From Astragalus membranaceus (taxonomy: Eukaryota; Streptophyta; Magnoliopsida; Fabales; Fabaceae): DNA of 64,000 bases. Position numbers and translations under genes: made by a program. This document shows, piece by piece, positions 1 to 11,020 of the stretch (position 1 is the stretch's first letter; each line of letters begins with the position of its first letter). The notes beneath the pieces were generated by a model that was given only the letters and a program-made list of their open reading frames with translations, was not told the origin of the DNA and did not search any database. The DNA is taken from positions 186,357,068 to 186,421,067 of the forward strand of contig CM076846.1 in the NCBI GenBank assembly GCA_039519185.1. The letters run 5' to 3'.

Positions 1-2242
1 TAAGTTAGAACGAGACTGCGTAGTGATGCCCTACTGGATGTGCGTCCTGTTGGGTGGTCACGAAAGTCTCACCTAGAGTTTGGTCTCTTTTGAGAATGCT
101 GTCACTCCTAATAGCTTGCCTATTGTTGGGATCAGTGTTCTTAACTGGGGTCGTTGGCTCTCGGAACCTTATTTAGGACCCTTTAGAGCTACCCTTTGAA
201 AGGTTCACTCAATAGAAAAGCCTTAGACCTATTCTCTTAAGAATCCTTGTAGGACACAAAGGAGCTTCATACCCCTGCACTCAAACAACCCCAAAAAAAA
301 AACCTATTTTATTCTTGCAAGCATGTCTCATGCATTCTTATTTTCCTTCTTTTCCGCATATCATAAAAAAAAGAAATATATAAATAAACTCATGTTGCAT
401 GCATCTCAATGACCGTCGGGGAATTATAAGACCTTTTTTAAGAGAGGTGGATGAAAGTATAAGGAAAACAAAAAAAACATGCAAGTCAGACCACCAGAAT
501 TATACTTATTTCTTCGAATAAAAAGCTTACAATTCCCCGACGCGAGGAATAAAATCATACATTCGCATTTCATGCACATTCATTCATTCATGAGCAAAAA
601 GGCAAGCTGGTTCGTCAACATTCATGCGTCTGGTTTCCTTTCTCCAAAAAACCAAACAAAAATATTCAAAATCATGTCAAGCATCATGCATTCTTTTCTT
701 TCCATGCATTAAAAAAATCATTGTGAGTATCATGCATTTTATTTCCTCGCATATAAAAAAACAATGTTTATGCCATATAATATAAGCATCTCATTTATCA
801 TGCACCACCGTTCATTCATAATCATTCACAAAAATCATCATCACATAGTGTGTTCATCACATCATTTGCAACGTCATTATTATGAATTACATTTCAAAAA
901 AAAACATAACATTCATACATCATTTCACTCATATTGCCATCCTAGTTAAAATGCATCATTTCTAAATAAAAATAAAAATAAAAGAAAGTCATGTCATTAT
1001 TCTTGCATCATTCATCATCCAAAAATATAAATAAGTTAGCATTCATTTTAACATCTAAATGATACTATGTATCATCTACATGTGTCATTTCCCCTAAAAA
1101 AACAAAAACAAGAACAAAAAGTCATTTAGCATAGTTAGTCTTTTCAAGTGATCATTCCTTCACGCATTTCATGCATTTTCATCATGCCTATACATTATAG
1201 TTTGTTCATTCATGCATTACATTTTTTTAAAAAAAAAACATGAGCATAACTTAAAAAAATTGTGATGAGAGATGAGACGTTCTTGCGAAACACACTCTAA
1301 TTGATTATTTTTCTTTGGAAAAGTTTAGCCTTACAAAACAAGGTTGACTAATTGGTCCATTTTGCCAGCAAAGCGATGCATCTCATCCATCCCATGATAA
1401 ATGATCAAATTGGTCCATTTTGTTAACTAATGTGTTATCAAAAATTTCTTCTATCATGTTTCTAACTAATTTTATCTCTCTATGAAGCATTCGTATGGTG
1501 AACTTGTATGCCATGTGCATTTACTTGTTTGAGTCAGTTAGTGTCCACATCTTTGCATATTATCATCGTCCCTTGTACATGTCCAGTCCCACCCCGACCA
1601 CTCAGTACATATTCTCCACACAAGTACTTAGTTGACTATTAGGTTTGTTCTCAATGATGAAATTTCATAAACCAACACTTTGGTTCCTCCAAACTGGGGC
1701 AAGTTAGTGACCACTTAAACATCTTGTCAACATTATATTCACTCGGTGCAAGTGCGAGTCTTTTGAAAAAAAAAACATAAAAAAGGGCCCGTTAGGTTGA
1801 AAACTCGCAAGAGCAACCTAAGCAAAAATTAGGGCGTAAAAAAAAAGAAATGATGAGAAAGAGCAAATATACAAAAATAAATAAATTTTTGTCCTAAAGT
1901 TAAGTTTTGAGAAAGTAAGCAGTCATGATTTGAAATGAAGTTTGGTCATATCTCCGTATCCTAAAAAAAATAATAGTAACACCCTTTGCTACCCACTATG
2001 AGCCAAAAAAATCAAAAATCTTTCCATCATCCTAAACAAGGATCCATTCCATATCAAAAAAATCAAAAACGGTGTTTCATTTTTATCAGCTTACTCAACT
2101 CAAAAGGAAAGAAAGTGAAAATTACACAAGAGAAGTGAAACTCACGAAAAGAAAAAAAACCAAAATAATATAAAAAAAGAGAGAAAAAAATCAGAAAAAT
2201 GGTAAGCTGATACATCATACCATCAAACACATAAGATATCAT

Positions 2243-2475
2243 TGTCTGAATAAACCCTCAAACACTTCATTGGGCCAAATTATCCCTCCTTTCATAAACC
2301 CTCAAACACCCATTTACAACCTCTTTCTTTCATAAACCTCTAACCATTCGCCACATCACAAACCCTTTCTTTCATAAACCCTCAAACACCTCATTGGGCC
2401 TAATTATCCCTCCTTTCATAAACTCTCAAATACTTCATTAGGCCTAATTATCCTATCCTTCACAAACCCTAACCA
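2243..2475 (+). repeat. Degenerate direct repeats of a CATAAACCCTCAAACAC-like unit
   Basis: The phrase CATAAACCCTCAAACACC and the following TCATTGGGCCTAATTATCC recur several times with small changes across this stretch, giving irregular tandem copies of roughly 60-110 bases. It lies in the non-coding internal part of the Tat-like element. The AAACCCT string recalls the plant telomere heptamer but is not tandem, so this is not telomeric sequence. Confidence 0.55.
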
Positions 2476-4589
2476 TCGGCCACATTACAAACCTATAAAG
2501 TCCATTCCGATCAATGATTGACTGCTTTTGTTTTCTCAAAGTTTTAATTTTAGGACAAATAAGTTTATTTATTTACAATATGTTTGCTCAAAAAATCAAA
2601 GAAAGTTAAAAAAAAATAAAAAAATAAAATCAAAAGGCTTCTACTCCAAGGTGCATTCAAGTTGCATTGATATAAAGACAATGTTTAGTGATCACCAAGT
2701 GAAGTTTTCATCATATCAAAAAAAAACTCAAGACTGTCACAGTCTTTGGAATTCACCTAAAAGAGAACCAAAAGTTTATACTAGGATCACCACCTAGATC
2801 CCAAAGTGGGGCATTCCTTTTATCATCCATACCACTTGAACTTGGATATTTAGCCATTGTCCATCCCATTCATATACCATACCAAATCCATATAGCCATA
2901 TTGGACCACCTCCCTAGCCCATTACCCTAACTTTGCCACCTTTCACAACCTCACTTAAAGCAACCGTTTGAAATGTCATTCCATAGTGGGGCAATCCCGT
3001 CACCCTTCACTCCACCTAAAATTAGGGAAATTCTCCCTACACCCATCTCATTACCTTATCATATTCACATCCACAAAACCGTACCGGGGCAATTTCTCAA
3101 CCCGTTACCCTAAACAAATCCTTTCACAATGCTACTTCAGTTGGGGCAACTTTGTCTTTGTCATAATTTGGGCAACACCAAACTCAATGGGTTGAGATAA
3201 AATCCTTTGCTTGCCACTTTTCATTACAAAGGCACGGCATTCCCAATTCATCATCTTCTACACCTCTAGCTGTTGTCATCACTAGAAAGGGGCAAGTGTA
3301 TTCACTCACTGTCATCAAGTCTAAATTAGGGCAATCCCACATTTCTTGAGTTGGGAAGCCCACCATTCATGACTTTGAAAATAATCATGTCCTTCATCCT
3401 TTCACCTGTCATATATGTCCATACCGTAGACCTAGAGCCAAGTTAACTGACTCATTCACCTATATTTCCACTACTATACTTCTTTAGTAAACAATGCTTC
3501 AAAGAGAGAGAACACAAGCTAATAGTGTGATACCGAAAATCCACCTAGTTAACTTTGTGGACCTAAAACTTCGGTCATCATGGGGCATCATAATGGAAGA
3601 GCAAAATAAGCAAGTCTGCAAATACAGTCAACTACTTTTTCACATCAGTATCTGTAAATAACAACCTTGAGATTGCCAATGTTTGCGTTCAGATCAATCT
3701 AATTTTTCCAATAAATGATGACTCAAAAATACTCATCTCTCTACTTCTTGCATTGAAAGTCTCATTTCTCATCTCAAAATTTAAGAACACATCTGCATGC
3801 ATTACTAATATACCATATCATAAATCATTGCACCATATATTGTATTTCGACATCAAGTCATGCGCCTACCACAACTCTTGCATCTAAGCATTACGTGTGC
3901 ACATTCATTCATTCATTCGTTCATTTATTCATCCATTCATTAAAAAAAGGCCAAAGGAAAAAAAATCATCCACATTGCATTCATTACCCCCACCAAAAAT
4001 CATTCCATCATGCAACCATGCGTTTCATCGCAATACGTGCATCTAAGCAATACAATTACATCTTATCTGCATACGCATACACAGTTTATCAACTTCATTA
4101 TTCCATCAACTTCAACACCCATTATCCGCTACACCTCATTTGCTACCCCAACAAACATCCATCATTGCACGCGCATACAACACATGCACGCATACACCAT
4201 TCATTGCATTATTAGACATGCCAAATATATATAGCTTTTCTCTTCTCAGGTAAATGCATTCATTAGGTATGTTCAGGTAAACACGCCAAGTGTCGATCCC
4301 TATATCTTGTTCCTCAAAAATCGACGCTCCAAGCGTTGATCCCATCTCAACAAACCAGGTTGTAATGTTAGCACCGAGTCTAGCACTGATCTTCCAAACC
4401 CCCAGAGGTCCTTCAGAGCCCCAACGCTCTTTCAAACCTCCATTGGTCCATCAATCCAGATCGCACGTCGGCATCGAGCACCGACGGATCATCCGACCCC
4501 AGGTCCTTCAGACTAGCTATGTCAGCCTAAGACATAGTGGACGTCCTTCGTGATCAGTTCTAGACCCGATCTTGTTAATGGCCGCTCGA

Positions 4590-4772
4590 AAAAGGCCACC
4601 CTCAGACCCCTAGTGGTCCTTCAAAGCCCGGGTGCTCTTTCAGACCCCAAGTGGTCCTTCAGGGTTTAGGCAACCCCTTGGAGCCCCGGTGCTCCCTTAG
4701 AGCCCAAGTGCTCTTTCAGAGCCCCAGTGCTCCTTCAGATCCCCAGTGATCCTTCTGATCCCCAGTGATCCT
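4590..4772 (+). repeat. Degenerate minisatellite, about 20-base units
   Basis: Units of the form CCCCAGTGGTCCTTCAGAG repeat roughly eight to nine times with substitutions (variants read AGTGCTC, AGTGATC, GGTGCTC). The last two units, near 4738-4772, are almost identical, which suggests recent slippage. The block ends about 170 bases before the polypurine tract of the Tat-like element. Confidence 0.75.
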
Positions 4773-4931
4773 TCTTTATTATTCTCGGTTAACATGCCAA
4801 GTGTTAATCGTCCCTCATTTCCCTAACTCATCTTCCCCCTAAGCGGACAAAATTAGCGTCTATTCTATCTTTATTTTTATTTCTACTACGAAAATCTGAA
4901 AACCGTTCACCTTTTCTAGTAAAATATAAAT

Positions 4932-4944
4932 AAAGAGGGGCAGC
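4932..4944 (+). other. Polypurine tract of the Tat-like element
   Basis: AAAGAGGGGCAGC lies immediately before the LTR start TGTTATACTCC. A purine-rich tract abutting a TG-initial LTR is the plus-strand priming site of an LTR retrotransposon. Its position fixes the LTR as the 3' one and the element as plus-strand. Confidence 0.7.
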
Positions 4945-5221
4945 TGTTATACTCCAATTTTGTCCGATCATTTATCGTAATTTTTTTAGCCCTGTGTCAA
5001 AAGTCCATATCATTACGAGAACGACATTTCGAGCGCTGTCTTGTTTTAATTTAGACCGGTTTGTCTAATTGGGCCTATGTCTAACATTTTGGACCGAATT
5101 TTGGTGATTTCTCTAATTGGGCTCACGCTTAACATTTTGGGCCAATTTTTAATAAGTGGGCCTATGTCTAATGTTTTGGGTCGTTTGTCATTTGGGCCTA
5201 CGCACTAGTGCAAAATCAGGA

Positions 5222-5490
5222 AAAGAATTAGACATTTAAAGTCAGGCGCTCAGATACCTGACTTTATATGTTGACGCGGTGGCAAACTTGTAATTAAGAG
5301 GCAAAACTCGCGAGTTTTAAAGTCAAGCAATTACACGCCTGACTTCTAAAGTGAAAAAATAGGAAAAAAATTAGACTTTTAAAGTCATGCTCTTAGACGC
5401 GTGACTACATAAGTAGACACGGTGGCAAACTTGTAATTAAGAGGTAAAGTTTTAAAGTCAAGCGATTAGGCACCTGACTTCTAAAGTACT
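5222..5490. repeat. CACTA-1 left subterminal repeats
   Basis: Copies of TTTTAAAGTCA(G/T)GCG and the inverse CCTGACTT alternate here, for example near 5235-5265, 5317-5345, 5377-5405 and 5450-5480. Subterminal motif arrays in both orientations are the binding sites for the TnpA-type protein in CACTA elements; the role here is inferred from the family. Confidence 0.8.
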
Positions 5491-5494
5491 ATCA

Positions 5495-6076
5495 GTGTTT
5501 CACCCTTCATTCGCCCTCTCCTATCTCTTCGCGAACCCTTCACTCTCCCTTCACTCTCAGAACACATTTTCCTCACGTACGCCTCTCCTCTCCTCTCCCT
5601 CACGCTCACTCCCTCACCGTCATCCTTTCCTCACACTCACCACCACATTTTCGTTACCCTCTTTGTCATCGTCCCTCACCAACATCCTTTCCTCACGCTC
5701 ACCACCACATTTTCGTCACCCTCTCTATCTCCTCATGGCACGTTCATGGACGTTTTCCGGTCAACTACGAGCACCATTTGAATATCCAAAGCCAGTCTTG
5801 TGTTTGTATCTTCTTCCTCTTCAAGAATCATGACCATTTAGTAGCTATAAGGGAACATCAGAGTAGATCCAGAAACCCTTGACCGCCACCTTCCCCCTCA
5901 TTTTCCGACCACCATAGACGTCCAATCAAAAAACGAGTTTGATATTTGGTATCCCCTAAGCGTCTGCATGAAAACCCCTCAAGAAATTTGAAGTTCGGAG
6001 AACTCTCCACCGGAGCCCCGCCACGCCGGAAATCGCACCACCGATCCGGAGATGTGTTTTGTTGCCAGTTCCCCTC
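5495..6076 (+). other. CACTA-1 left interior, possibly a captured 5' region
   Basis: A pyrimidine-rich stretch holds a near-perfect direct repeat of CATCCTTTCCTCAC and CACCACATTTTCGT (about 5620-5660 and 5680-5720). It looks like a 5' UTR rather than coding sequence. A 112-codon open frame (5495-5833) is Ser/Pro/Leu-rich low complexity with no family I recognise. The part from 5840 to 6076 might be a fragment of another host gene, but I cannot name it. Confidence 0.35.
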
Positions 6077-6167
6077 ATGAATCGTAAGTTCTATACTATT
6101 ATTGCTTTTTTAACTAAATTATGAATGTGCTTACTGACTGATTTGTTTTTACCTTTGACTTCTGCAG

Positions 6168-6457
6168 CTTATTGAGCCCCCATTTGATGTGTTTGAAGAA
6201 AATAGCCAGTTTAGACGCTCCCCGGCCAATGGTTAGAGTGGAGAAGATGTTTGAAGACATTCAGTCTAAACTTCCTGGGGCTCCTCAGTTCCTTCTTTGT
6301 TTTCTTCCTGATCGGAAAAACTGTGATGAAAATTTATGCGTAAGCAATAAATTTTAAATGTGCACTGGATGAAAATTATTTTTGACATCCTAGGTCCATT
6401 GAAGAAGAAAAACCTTGCTGACTTGGGAATCATTAATCAGTGCATGTGTCCTTTGAG
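6168..6457 (+). pseudogene. ARGONAUTE4-like gene fragment, copy 1 (two exons)
   Basis: Two exons of an AGO4-clade ARGONAUTE are recognisable. Exon c (6168-6327) encodes the stretch containing PPFDVFEE, then MVRVEKMFEDIQSKLPGAPQ and the PDRKNCD motif. Exon d (6394-6457) encodes KKKNLADLGI and QCMCP. This is the L2/MID part of the protein, which anchors the guide RNA 5' end in RNA-directed DNA methylation. Exon c begins after a TTCTGCAG acceptor, so genomic DNA, not cDNA, was captured. One extra base near 6225-6230 shifts the frame between RRSP and MVRVEK, and TGG has become TTG in exon d. A 3' piece of exon c and the intron start is missing compared with copy 2. It cannot encode a working protein. 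Family call is strong; AGO4 versus AGO6/AGO9 is not resolved. Confidence 0.85.
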
Positions 6458-7230
6458 GTATAATTTGTTTCCAAATGCATATGATGGTGTTAAGTCTAAT
6501 TTTCTGGATTATAGCGCTTATTATAATTTGTTTCCAAATGCATGGAAGAAGAAAAACCTTATTTTTCTGTTTCCAAATGGATATGTTATCATGACTTTGT
6601 TTCCCTTATTATTATGTTGCCAAGAGGTAGCTTATAGTGCTTTATGTCTTAACCTTTTGCGAAATGCTTTAGCAATTTACTGTTTAGCGTGTTTGCTATA
6701 ACAAGTTCTGGAAAGGAAAGTGACGAGTAGGAAATAATAATTAGGAAGAGAATGGTAAAAGAGCAATATCTGTTCCTCAAGAAATTACCATACAGTTCCC
6801 TCTATGTTTGCCTCTATATATAAATTAAGAGATTAGGAAATAATAATTAGGAAGAGAATGGTAGAACAATAGTTGTCCCTCAAGAAATCACAATCTAACT
6901 CCCTCTATCTTTGCCTCTATTTATAAATACGTAATTAATTAACCACTCTAATTGCTTGCAAGGCCTGCTCTCAGCTAGCAAGGTCTAACTAACTGGGCTG
7001 GGCCACTTGGTCTCCCCTGCCTATTTGTTTCTCTTCTATAATAAACCATCCTTATTGAGGTCAGGTGCTAGCATAACTCTTATCTTACATTACCAGTCAT
7101 GATTTACGTTATACTGACTACTAGATTTTTGGTCTTAGCCCTTAGTTCTATTTTGATAAAGAAGAGTGTCAATTGTATAATTGTGTTACATGTTATTGTT
7201 CGAAACTGATTAATTAGTGTTCTCCAACAG

Positions 7231-7902
7231 TTGAAGTTTGGCAATGGTGAAGATTTCAATCCTAGAAATGGGAGATGGAATTTTAGCAATAAGGTATTTA
7301 ATTCAATTCCCACATGAGTTATGCTTCTATATAATCCACCTAATGACAGTATTGATTCTGATTCTAATAATTTCAATGTTTCTCCAGAAATTCGTGCAAC
7401 CGACAAAGATAGATAGATGGGCTGTTGCTAACTTTTCTGCACGCTGTGATGTCTGAGGACTTGTGAAGGATATAATCAGAATTGGAAATACAAAAGGAAT
7501 CGTAAGTTCTATACTATTATTGCTTTTTAACTAAATTATGAATATGCTTACTGACTGATTTGTTTTTACCTTTGACTTCTGCAGCTTATTGAGCCCCCAT
7601 TTGATGTGTTTGAAGAAATTAGTCAGTTTAGACGCTCCCCAGCCAATGGTTAGAGTGGAGAAGATGTTTGAAGACATTCAGTCTAAACTTCCGGGGGCTC
7701 TGCAGTTCCTTCTTTGTTTGCTTACTGATCGGAAAAACTGTGATATTTATGGCTAGTGAATTCATGTAATTGTAACTTCTGTTTATGCGTATGCAATTTT
7801 AAATGTGCACTGGATGAAAATTATTTTTGACATCCTAGGTCCATGGAAGAAGAAAAACCTTGCTGACTTGGGAATCGTTAAACAGTGCATGTGTCCTTTG
7901 AG
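7231..7902 (+). pseudogene. ARGONAUTE4-like gene fragment, copy 2 (four exons)
   Basis: Four consecutive AGO4-clade exons with introns are visible. They are 7231-7293 (LKFGNGEDFNPRNGRWNF), 7388-7501 (KFVQPTKIDRWAVANFSARC, then GLVKDII), 7585-7751 (PPFDVFEE through PDRKNCDIYG) and 7839-7902 (PWKKKNLADLGIVKQCMCP). Acceptors end in AG, and donors at exons a, b and d are GT; the donor after exon c reads GC. A TGA at 7454-7456 replaces the expected Arg codon after RCDV. The same one-base frameshift as in copy 1 follows RRSP. The shared frameshift shows that the two copies arose by duplication after capture. This covers only the linker and MID part; PAZ and the catalytic PIWI core are absent. Confidence 0.88.
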
Positions 7903-8275
7903 GTATAATTTGTTTCTAAATGCATATGATGGTGTTAAGTCTAATTTTCTGGATTATAGCGCTTATTATAATTTGTTTCCAAATGCATGGAAGAAGAAAA
8001 ACCTTATTTTTCTGTTTCCAAATGGATATGTTATCATGACTTTGTTTCCCTTATTATTATGTTGCCAATAGGTAGCTTATAGCGCTTTATGTCTTAACCT
8101 TTTGCGAAATGCTTTAGCAATTTACTGTTTAGCATGTTTGCTATAACAAGTTCTGGAAAGGAAAGTGACGAGTAGGAAATAATAATTAGGAAGAGAATGT
8201 TAAAAGAGCAATACCTTTTCCTCAAGAAATCACCATACAGTTCCCTCTATGTTTGCCTCTATTTATAAATTAATA

Positions 8276-8905
8276 TAAAAGTTTCATTATTATACAACCT
8301 TCCCTTGTCTCAAACAACGTTGTTTTAAATTATACTCACATACACAGACATTTGCGTGCATTACATATATAAAAGAGTTTCTTATCTTGCTAGTTCAAGC
8401 ATAGTTATTTTAATTGGTCAGATACTTGCATGAATGGAATCTACTGCTTTCTCATGCTTTTCAGTGATGCTCTTGTTTTTGATGTTTTTCTTTAATGTTC
8501 ATTTGGTGTATTTGACAGGGGTATCTGAAATTATGAGGGAGGGTACTTGTTTGTGGAGGGAGTGAGACTTCTACAATGGAGACTACTTTTCCCAAAGCTT
8601 CTATGTAGCACTATCTATCTATTATCTTTACTCAGAAGCACTACAGAGCTGATATCAAGACACTTGAAACATTTGCCAGTAGGCTCTGTAATTTGTTGAC
8701 ATAATTTAGTGTTGAAATTTGTTTATTAATTTGTTGACATAATTTAGTGTTGAAATAATTTAGTGTTGAAATATGTTTATTTAATTGTTGATATCACATT
8801 GTTTATTTATTTGCTGACATAATTTAGTGTTGAAATTTGTTTGTTTGGGAATTATTTATGGCAGCATGAGGATACATTAAAGCTAACAAATAATTTTTTT
8901 TTTAA
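8276..8905. other. CACTA-1 right interior, no gene seen
   Basis: AT-rich sequence. The phrase TGACATAATTTAGTGTTGAAAT recurs three or four times between 8696 and 8840. I see no coding frame with recognisable motifs. Confidence 0.6.
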
Positions 8906-8911
8906 AAAATT

Positions 8912-9201
8912 GGACTTTTAAAGTCGGGCGGAACTAAAGCCTGACTTCAAAACAGACTTACGAAGTCAGGCGAAATAAATGCTTGACTTTAAAACAGAAT
9001 TACGAAGTCAGACGAAATAAATGCTTGACTTTAAAACAGACTTATTAAGCCAGGCAATAAATGCGTGACTTTAAATGATACTTACGAAGTCAGGCTATCG
9101 CTTGAGTTTAAAACTCCTGACATACAAAGTCGACTTAATAGAAGTCAAGCCGGCGCCTGACTTTAAATCCCCTTTTCGCCTGACTTTAAATCCCTTTTTT
9201 G
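8912..9201. repeat. CACTA-1 right subterminal repeats
   Basis: At least eight copies of a unit combining (T/A)CGAAGTCAGGCGAAAT and CTTGACTTTAAA occur here, the mirror image of the left array. They run up to the terminal inverted repeat ending at 9209. Confidence 0.85.
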
Positions 9202-9572
9202 CACTAGTGACGTCTAACTTTTTGGGCCAATTCTTAGGAAATGAGCCTATGTTCGGTATTTTGGACTTAATTTAGTCCTTTTGATCAAAAAGCCATAAAA
9301 ATAATAATGAAATAAAATCAGAAAATAAAAAATATATATTACAATAAAGTGTCCAAATATATACAAAAAGCCCAAAAATACAAAAATATCACCAAAAATA
9401 TACAAAAATAAGAATAATCCAAAAAAAATCCAAAAAAATAGAGAAGAACGAAAATAATAAAAAGAGGGTGTCAGTAGCATTAACCTTCAGCCCAACAAGC
9501 TGCTTGCCCAGGAAGTCGACTTGCCCCAGCAGGTTAACTTGTCCAACAAGTCTCTTCACCTAACCCTTCACC

Positions 9573-9580
9573 TATAAAAG
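9573..9580 (+). promoter_or_regulatory. TATA box of the Tat-like LTR
   Basis: TATAAAAG is followed by GAGGCCATG and then a CTCTCT-rich tract at 9640-9675, a typical U3/R boundary in a plant LTR. Transcription would start about 30 bases downstream. Activity is unknown. Confidence 0.55.
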
Positions 9581-10560
9581 GAGGCCATGTCCAAGGTGAA
9601 AAACACACTGCAGTGATTCAACAAGAACACTGACCACATTCTCTCTCTCCCAGCGAAGCTCTCGCTCTCTCTCTCTCCCCCTCCCCTTTTTATTTCATTT
9701 TTCTTTTAATTAGTTTATTTTTAATTATTAATAATAATTATTTTTCACTAGTTGCACTTTTCATTTTTTCTTCTTTGTCAACTTTTCATTCATATTCAAA
9801 CACAAAAATAAAATATTTCTTTCCCTTTCATAAATAAATAAATATTTTCAAAACAAAATAGGGGATTAAGTCGACTGTACAGTCAGGTTAGTCATTGTTC
9901 TAGGATGATTGAGGTGCACACCTCAAGAGTCCTAAAATCCCTATTCCAATGAAATCAAACCACCACACATCAAACCATTTTTTCAAACTTCAGAAATCTC
10001 CATTTTCAGAAAATAGGGGACTATGTCGACTGTACAGTCGGGTTAGTCATCGTTTTGGGATGAATGAACTGTACAGCTCAAGAGTCCTAAAACCCCTATA
10101 TTAAAAAACACCAACCAACAAACTTTTTCTACTCAAGAACTACGTAGAATTTGATTCTCTACCCCGAGATACGTAGGAGCAGATGGGGGCCCACATCTGT
10201 CAAGTGCAATAATAAAAAATCTTTTTAGTCTTTTTTAAACGTTTTCTTTCTTAGTTCTCAATAAAAATGCAAAAACAAATATTTTGCATCAAGTCTTTTC
10301 ATTCATTTTTTTTATAAAAGGGAAATAAATATTTTCAAAGTTAATATAGTTTTTCACAATTAATTAGAGGTAACCTTTTTCGAAAGGATGTTGTGGGGTG
10401 CTAATACCTTCCCCACGCATAATCGACTCCCGAACCCAAAATTTGGTTTTCCAAACCGTTTTCTTTTTCAAAGGGATTTTTCGGTGTTTTCCCTTATAAT
10501 TAAACATTGATGGCGACTTCATTGAACGCGAGAGATCCTCCGGATTTTTCGGTCGCTACA

Positions 10561-10672
10561 ACGACCCAATATGCATATCAATTAACCCTCTCAATGATAA
10601 GGCTAGTTTTCAAGATTTGCAAGTTTTGGCAAGCGAATGATCATCAATTAAGTAAAGCATTCCAAAAATATA
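10561..10672. other. Host-like sequence between the Tat-like LTR and CACTA-2
   Basis: About 110 bases of non-repetitive sequence lie between the LTR end and the CACTA-2 insertion point. They continue at 35338 beyond the transposon, so they are part of the distal upstream region of the bHLH gene. No feature is seen. Confidence 0.5.
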
Positions 10673-10688
10673 CACTACACAAAAAGGA

Positions 10689-11010
10689 AGTAACGGCGGC
10701 GGTTGCATTTATCAGCGGCGGCGGTTGAAACCGCCGTGATTGGCTTCTGGCGGCGGTTGAAACCGCCGTGATTGGCTTCTGGCGGCGGTTGAGGAAGCGC
10801 CGTGGATTTGAGCGTTGGCAGGGTGTTTTCGCGGCGGTTCAGGAAACCGTCACACAAACGGCCGCGAGTTTCGTGGAGGTTTGTAACTGCCGCAACGTGA
10901 AAACCAGATTTCCACGCTTAAAAAGCTAGTGGCGGTTCTAAACCGCCGCAGAAAATTAAAAATCATTTTTTTCGAAATATGGTGGCGGTTGTAAACCGCC
11001 GCGAGTCTAT
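10689..11010. repeat. CACTA-2 left subterminal repeats
   Basis: GGCGGCGGTTGAAACCGCCG followed by TGATTGGCTTCT is tandemly repeated at about 10717-10800. Further GGCGGTT...AACCGCCGC pairs run to 11005. Each unit is itself a short inverted repeat. The right end (35200-35325) has the same motif, which confirms that the two ends belong together. Confidence 0.88.
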
Positions 11011-11020
11011 CAGTTTTATT

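Larger units (their letters stand above)
1..4944 (+). mobile_element. 3' internal region of a Ty3/gypsy Tat-like LTR retrotransposon, non-coding here
   Basis: This stretch lies directly upstream of a polypurine tract and an LTR start, so I read it as the 3' internal region of the element whose 3' LTR is 4945-10560. It is AT-rich, with many CATTCATT and poly-A runs. I found no reading frame with recognisable protein motifs; the short ORFs at 479-712, 2528-2797, 3895-4215 and elsewhere are low complexity. Long non-coding 3' regions and a GAGGGGCAGC-type polypurine tract fit the Tat/Ogre group, but no pol domain is in view, so the lineage is an inference. The element's 5' part lies before the window. 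Confidence 0.6.
6079..8275 (+). repeat. Tandem duplication inside CACTA-1 containing AGO4 exons c and d
   Basis: Sequence from 6079 (GAATCGTAAGTTC) repeats from 7497 with about 95% identity by eye. The offset is 1418 bases at the start and 1445 further on, because copy 2 has about 27 extra bases in the intron after exon c. The homology runs to about 6827 and 8272. A third, shorter copy of the last block (GAAATAATAATTAGGAAGAG) starts near 6837. The unit includes intron flanks, so the duplication happened at DNA level. Confidence 0.85.
5203..9209. mobile_element. CACTA-1: Pack-CACTA DNA transposon carrying AGO4-like fragments
   Basis: The ends are the inverted repeats CACTAGTGCAAAA (5203) and TTTTTTGCACTAGTG (ending 9209). 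They are flanked by the 3-base duplication ACG (5200-5202 and 9210-9212), the hallmark of En/Spm (CACTA) elements. Arrays of AAGTCAGGCG/CCTGACTT motifs lie inside both ends. The element is 4007 bp and holds no transposase, so it is non-autonomous. Its cargo is two overlapping fragments of an AGO4-like gene (6168-6457 and 7231-7902). It sits inside the Tat-like LTR and is therefore younger than it. Confidence 0.92.
4945..10560 (+). mobile_element. 3' LTR of the Tat-like retrotransposon, interrupted by CACTA-1
   Basis: The LTR starts TGTTATACTCC after the polypurine tract and appears to end GGTCGCTACA at 10560, giving the expected TGT...ACA ends. Removing CACTA-1 and one copy of its TSD leaves about 1.6 kb. 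The two halves match in style: phrases such as TTTGGGCC(T/A) recur on both sides (5100-5200 and 9215-9250). A TATA box (9573-9580) lies in the 3' half, which also holds two near-copies of a block with GTCGACTGTACAGTC (about 9868-9940 and 10020-10090). The right end is less certain than the left because no TSD can be checked without the 5' LTR. Confidence 0.6.

Noticed and set aside
2243..2475. Telomere-like AAACCCT strings
   Set aside because: Not tandem heptamers; part of a longer degenerate repeat in a retrotransposon.
479..4553. Several short open frames in the first 4.5 kb
   Set aside because: His/Ser/Ile-rich translations of CATTCAT and poly-A sequence, with no motif or codon signal; treated as non-coding Tat-like interior.
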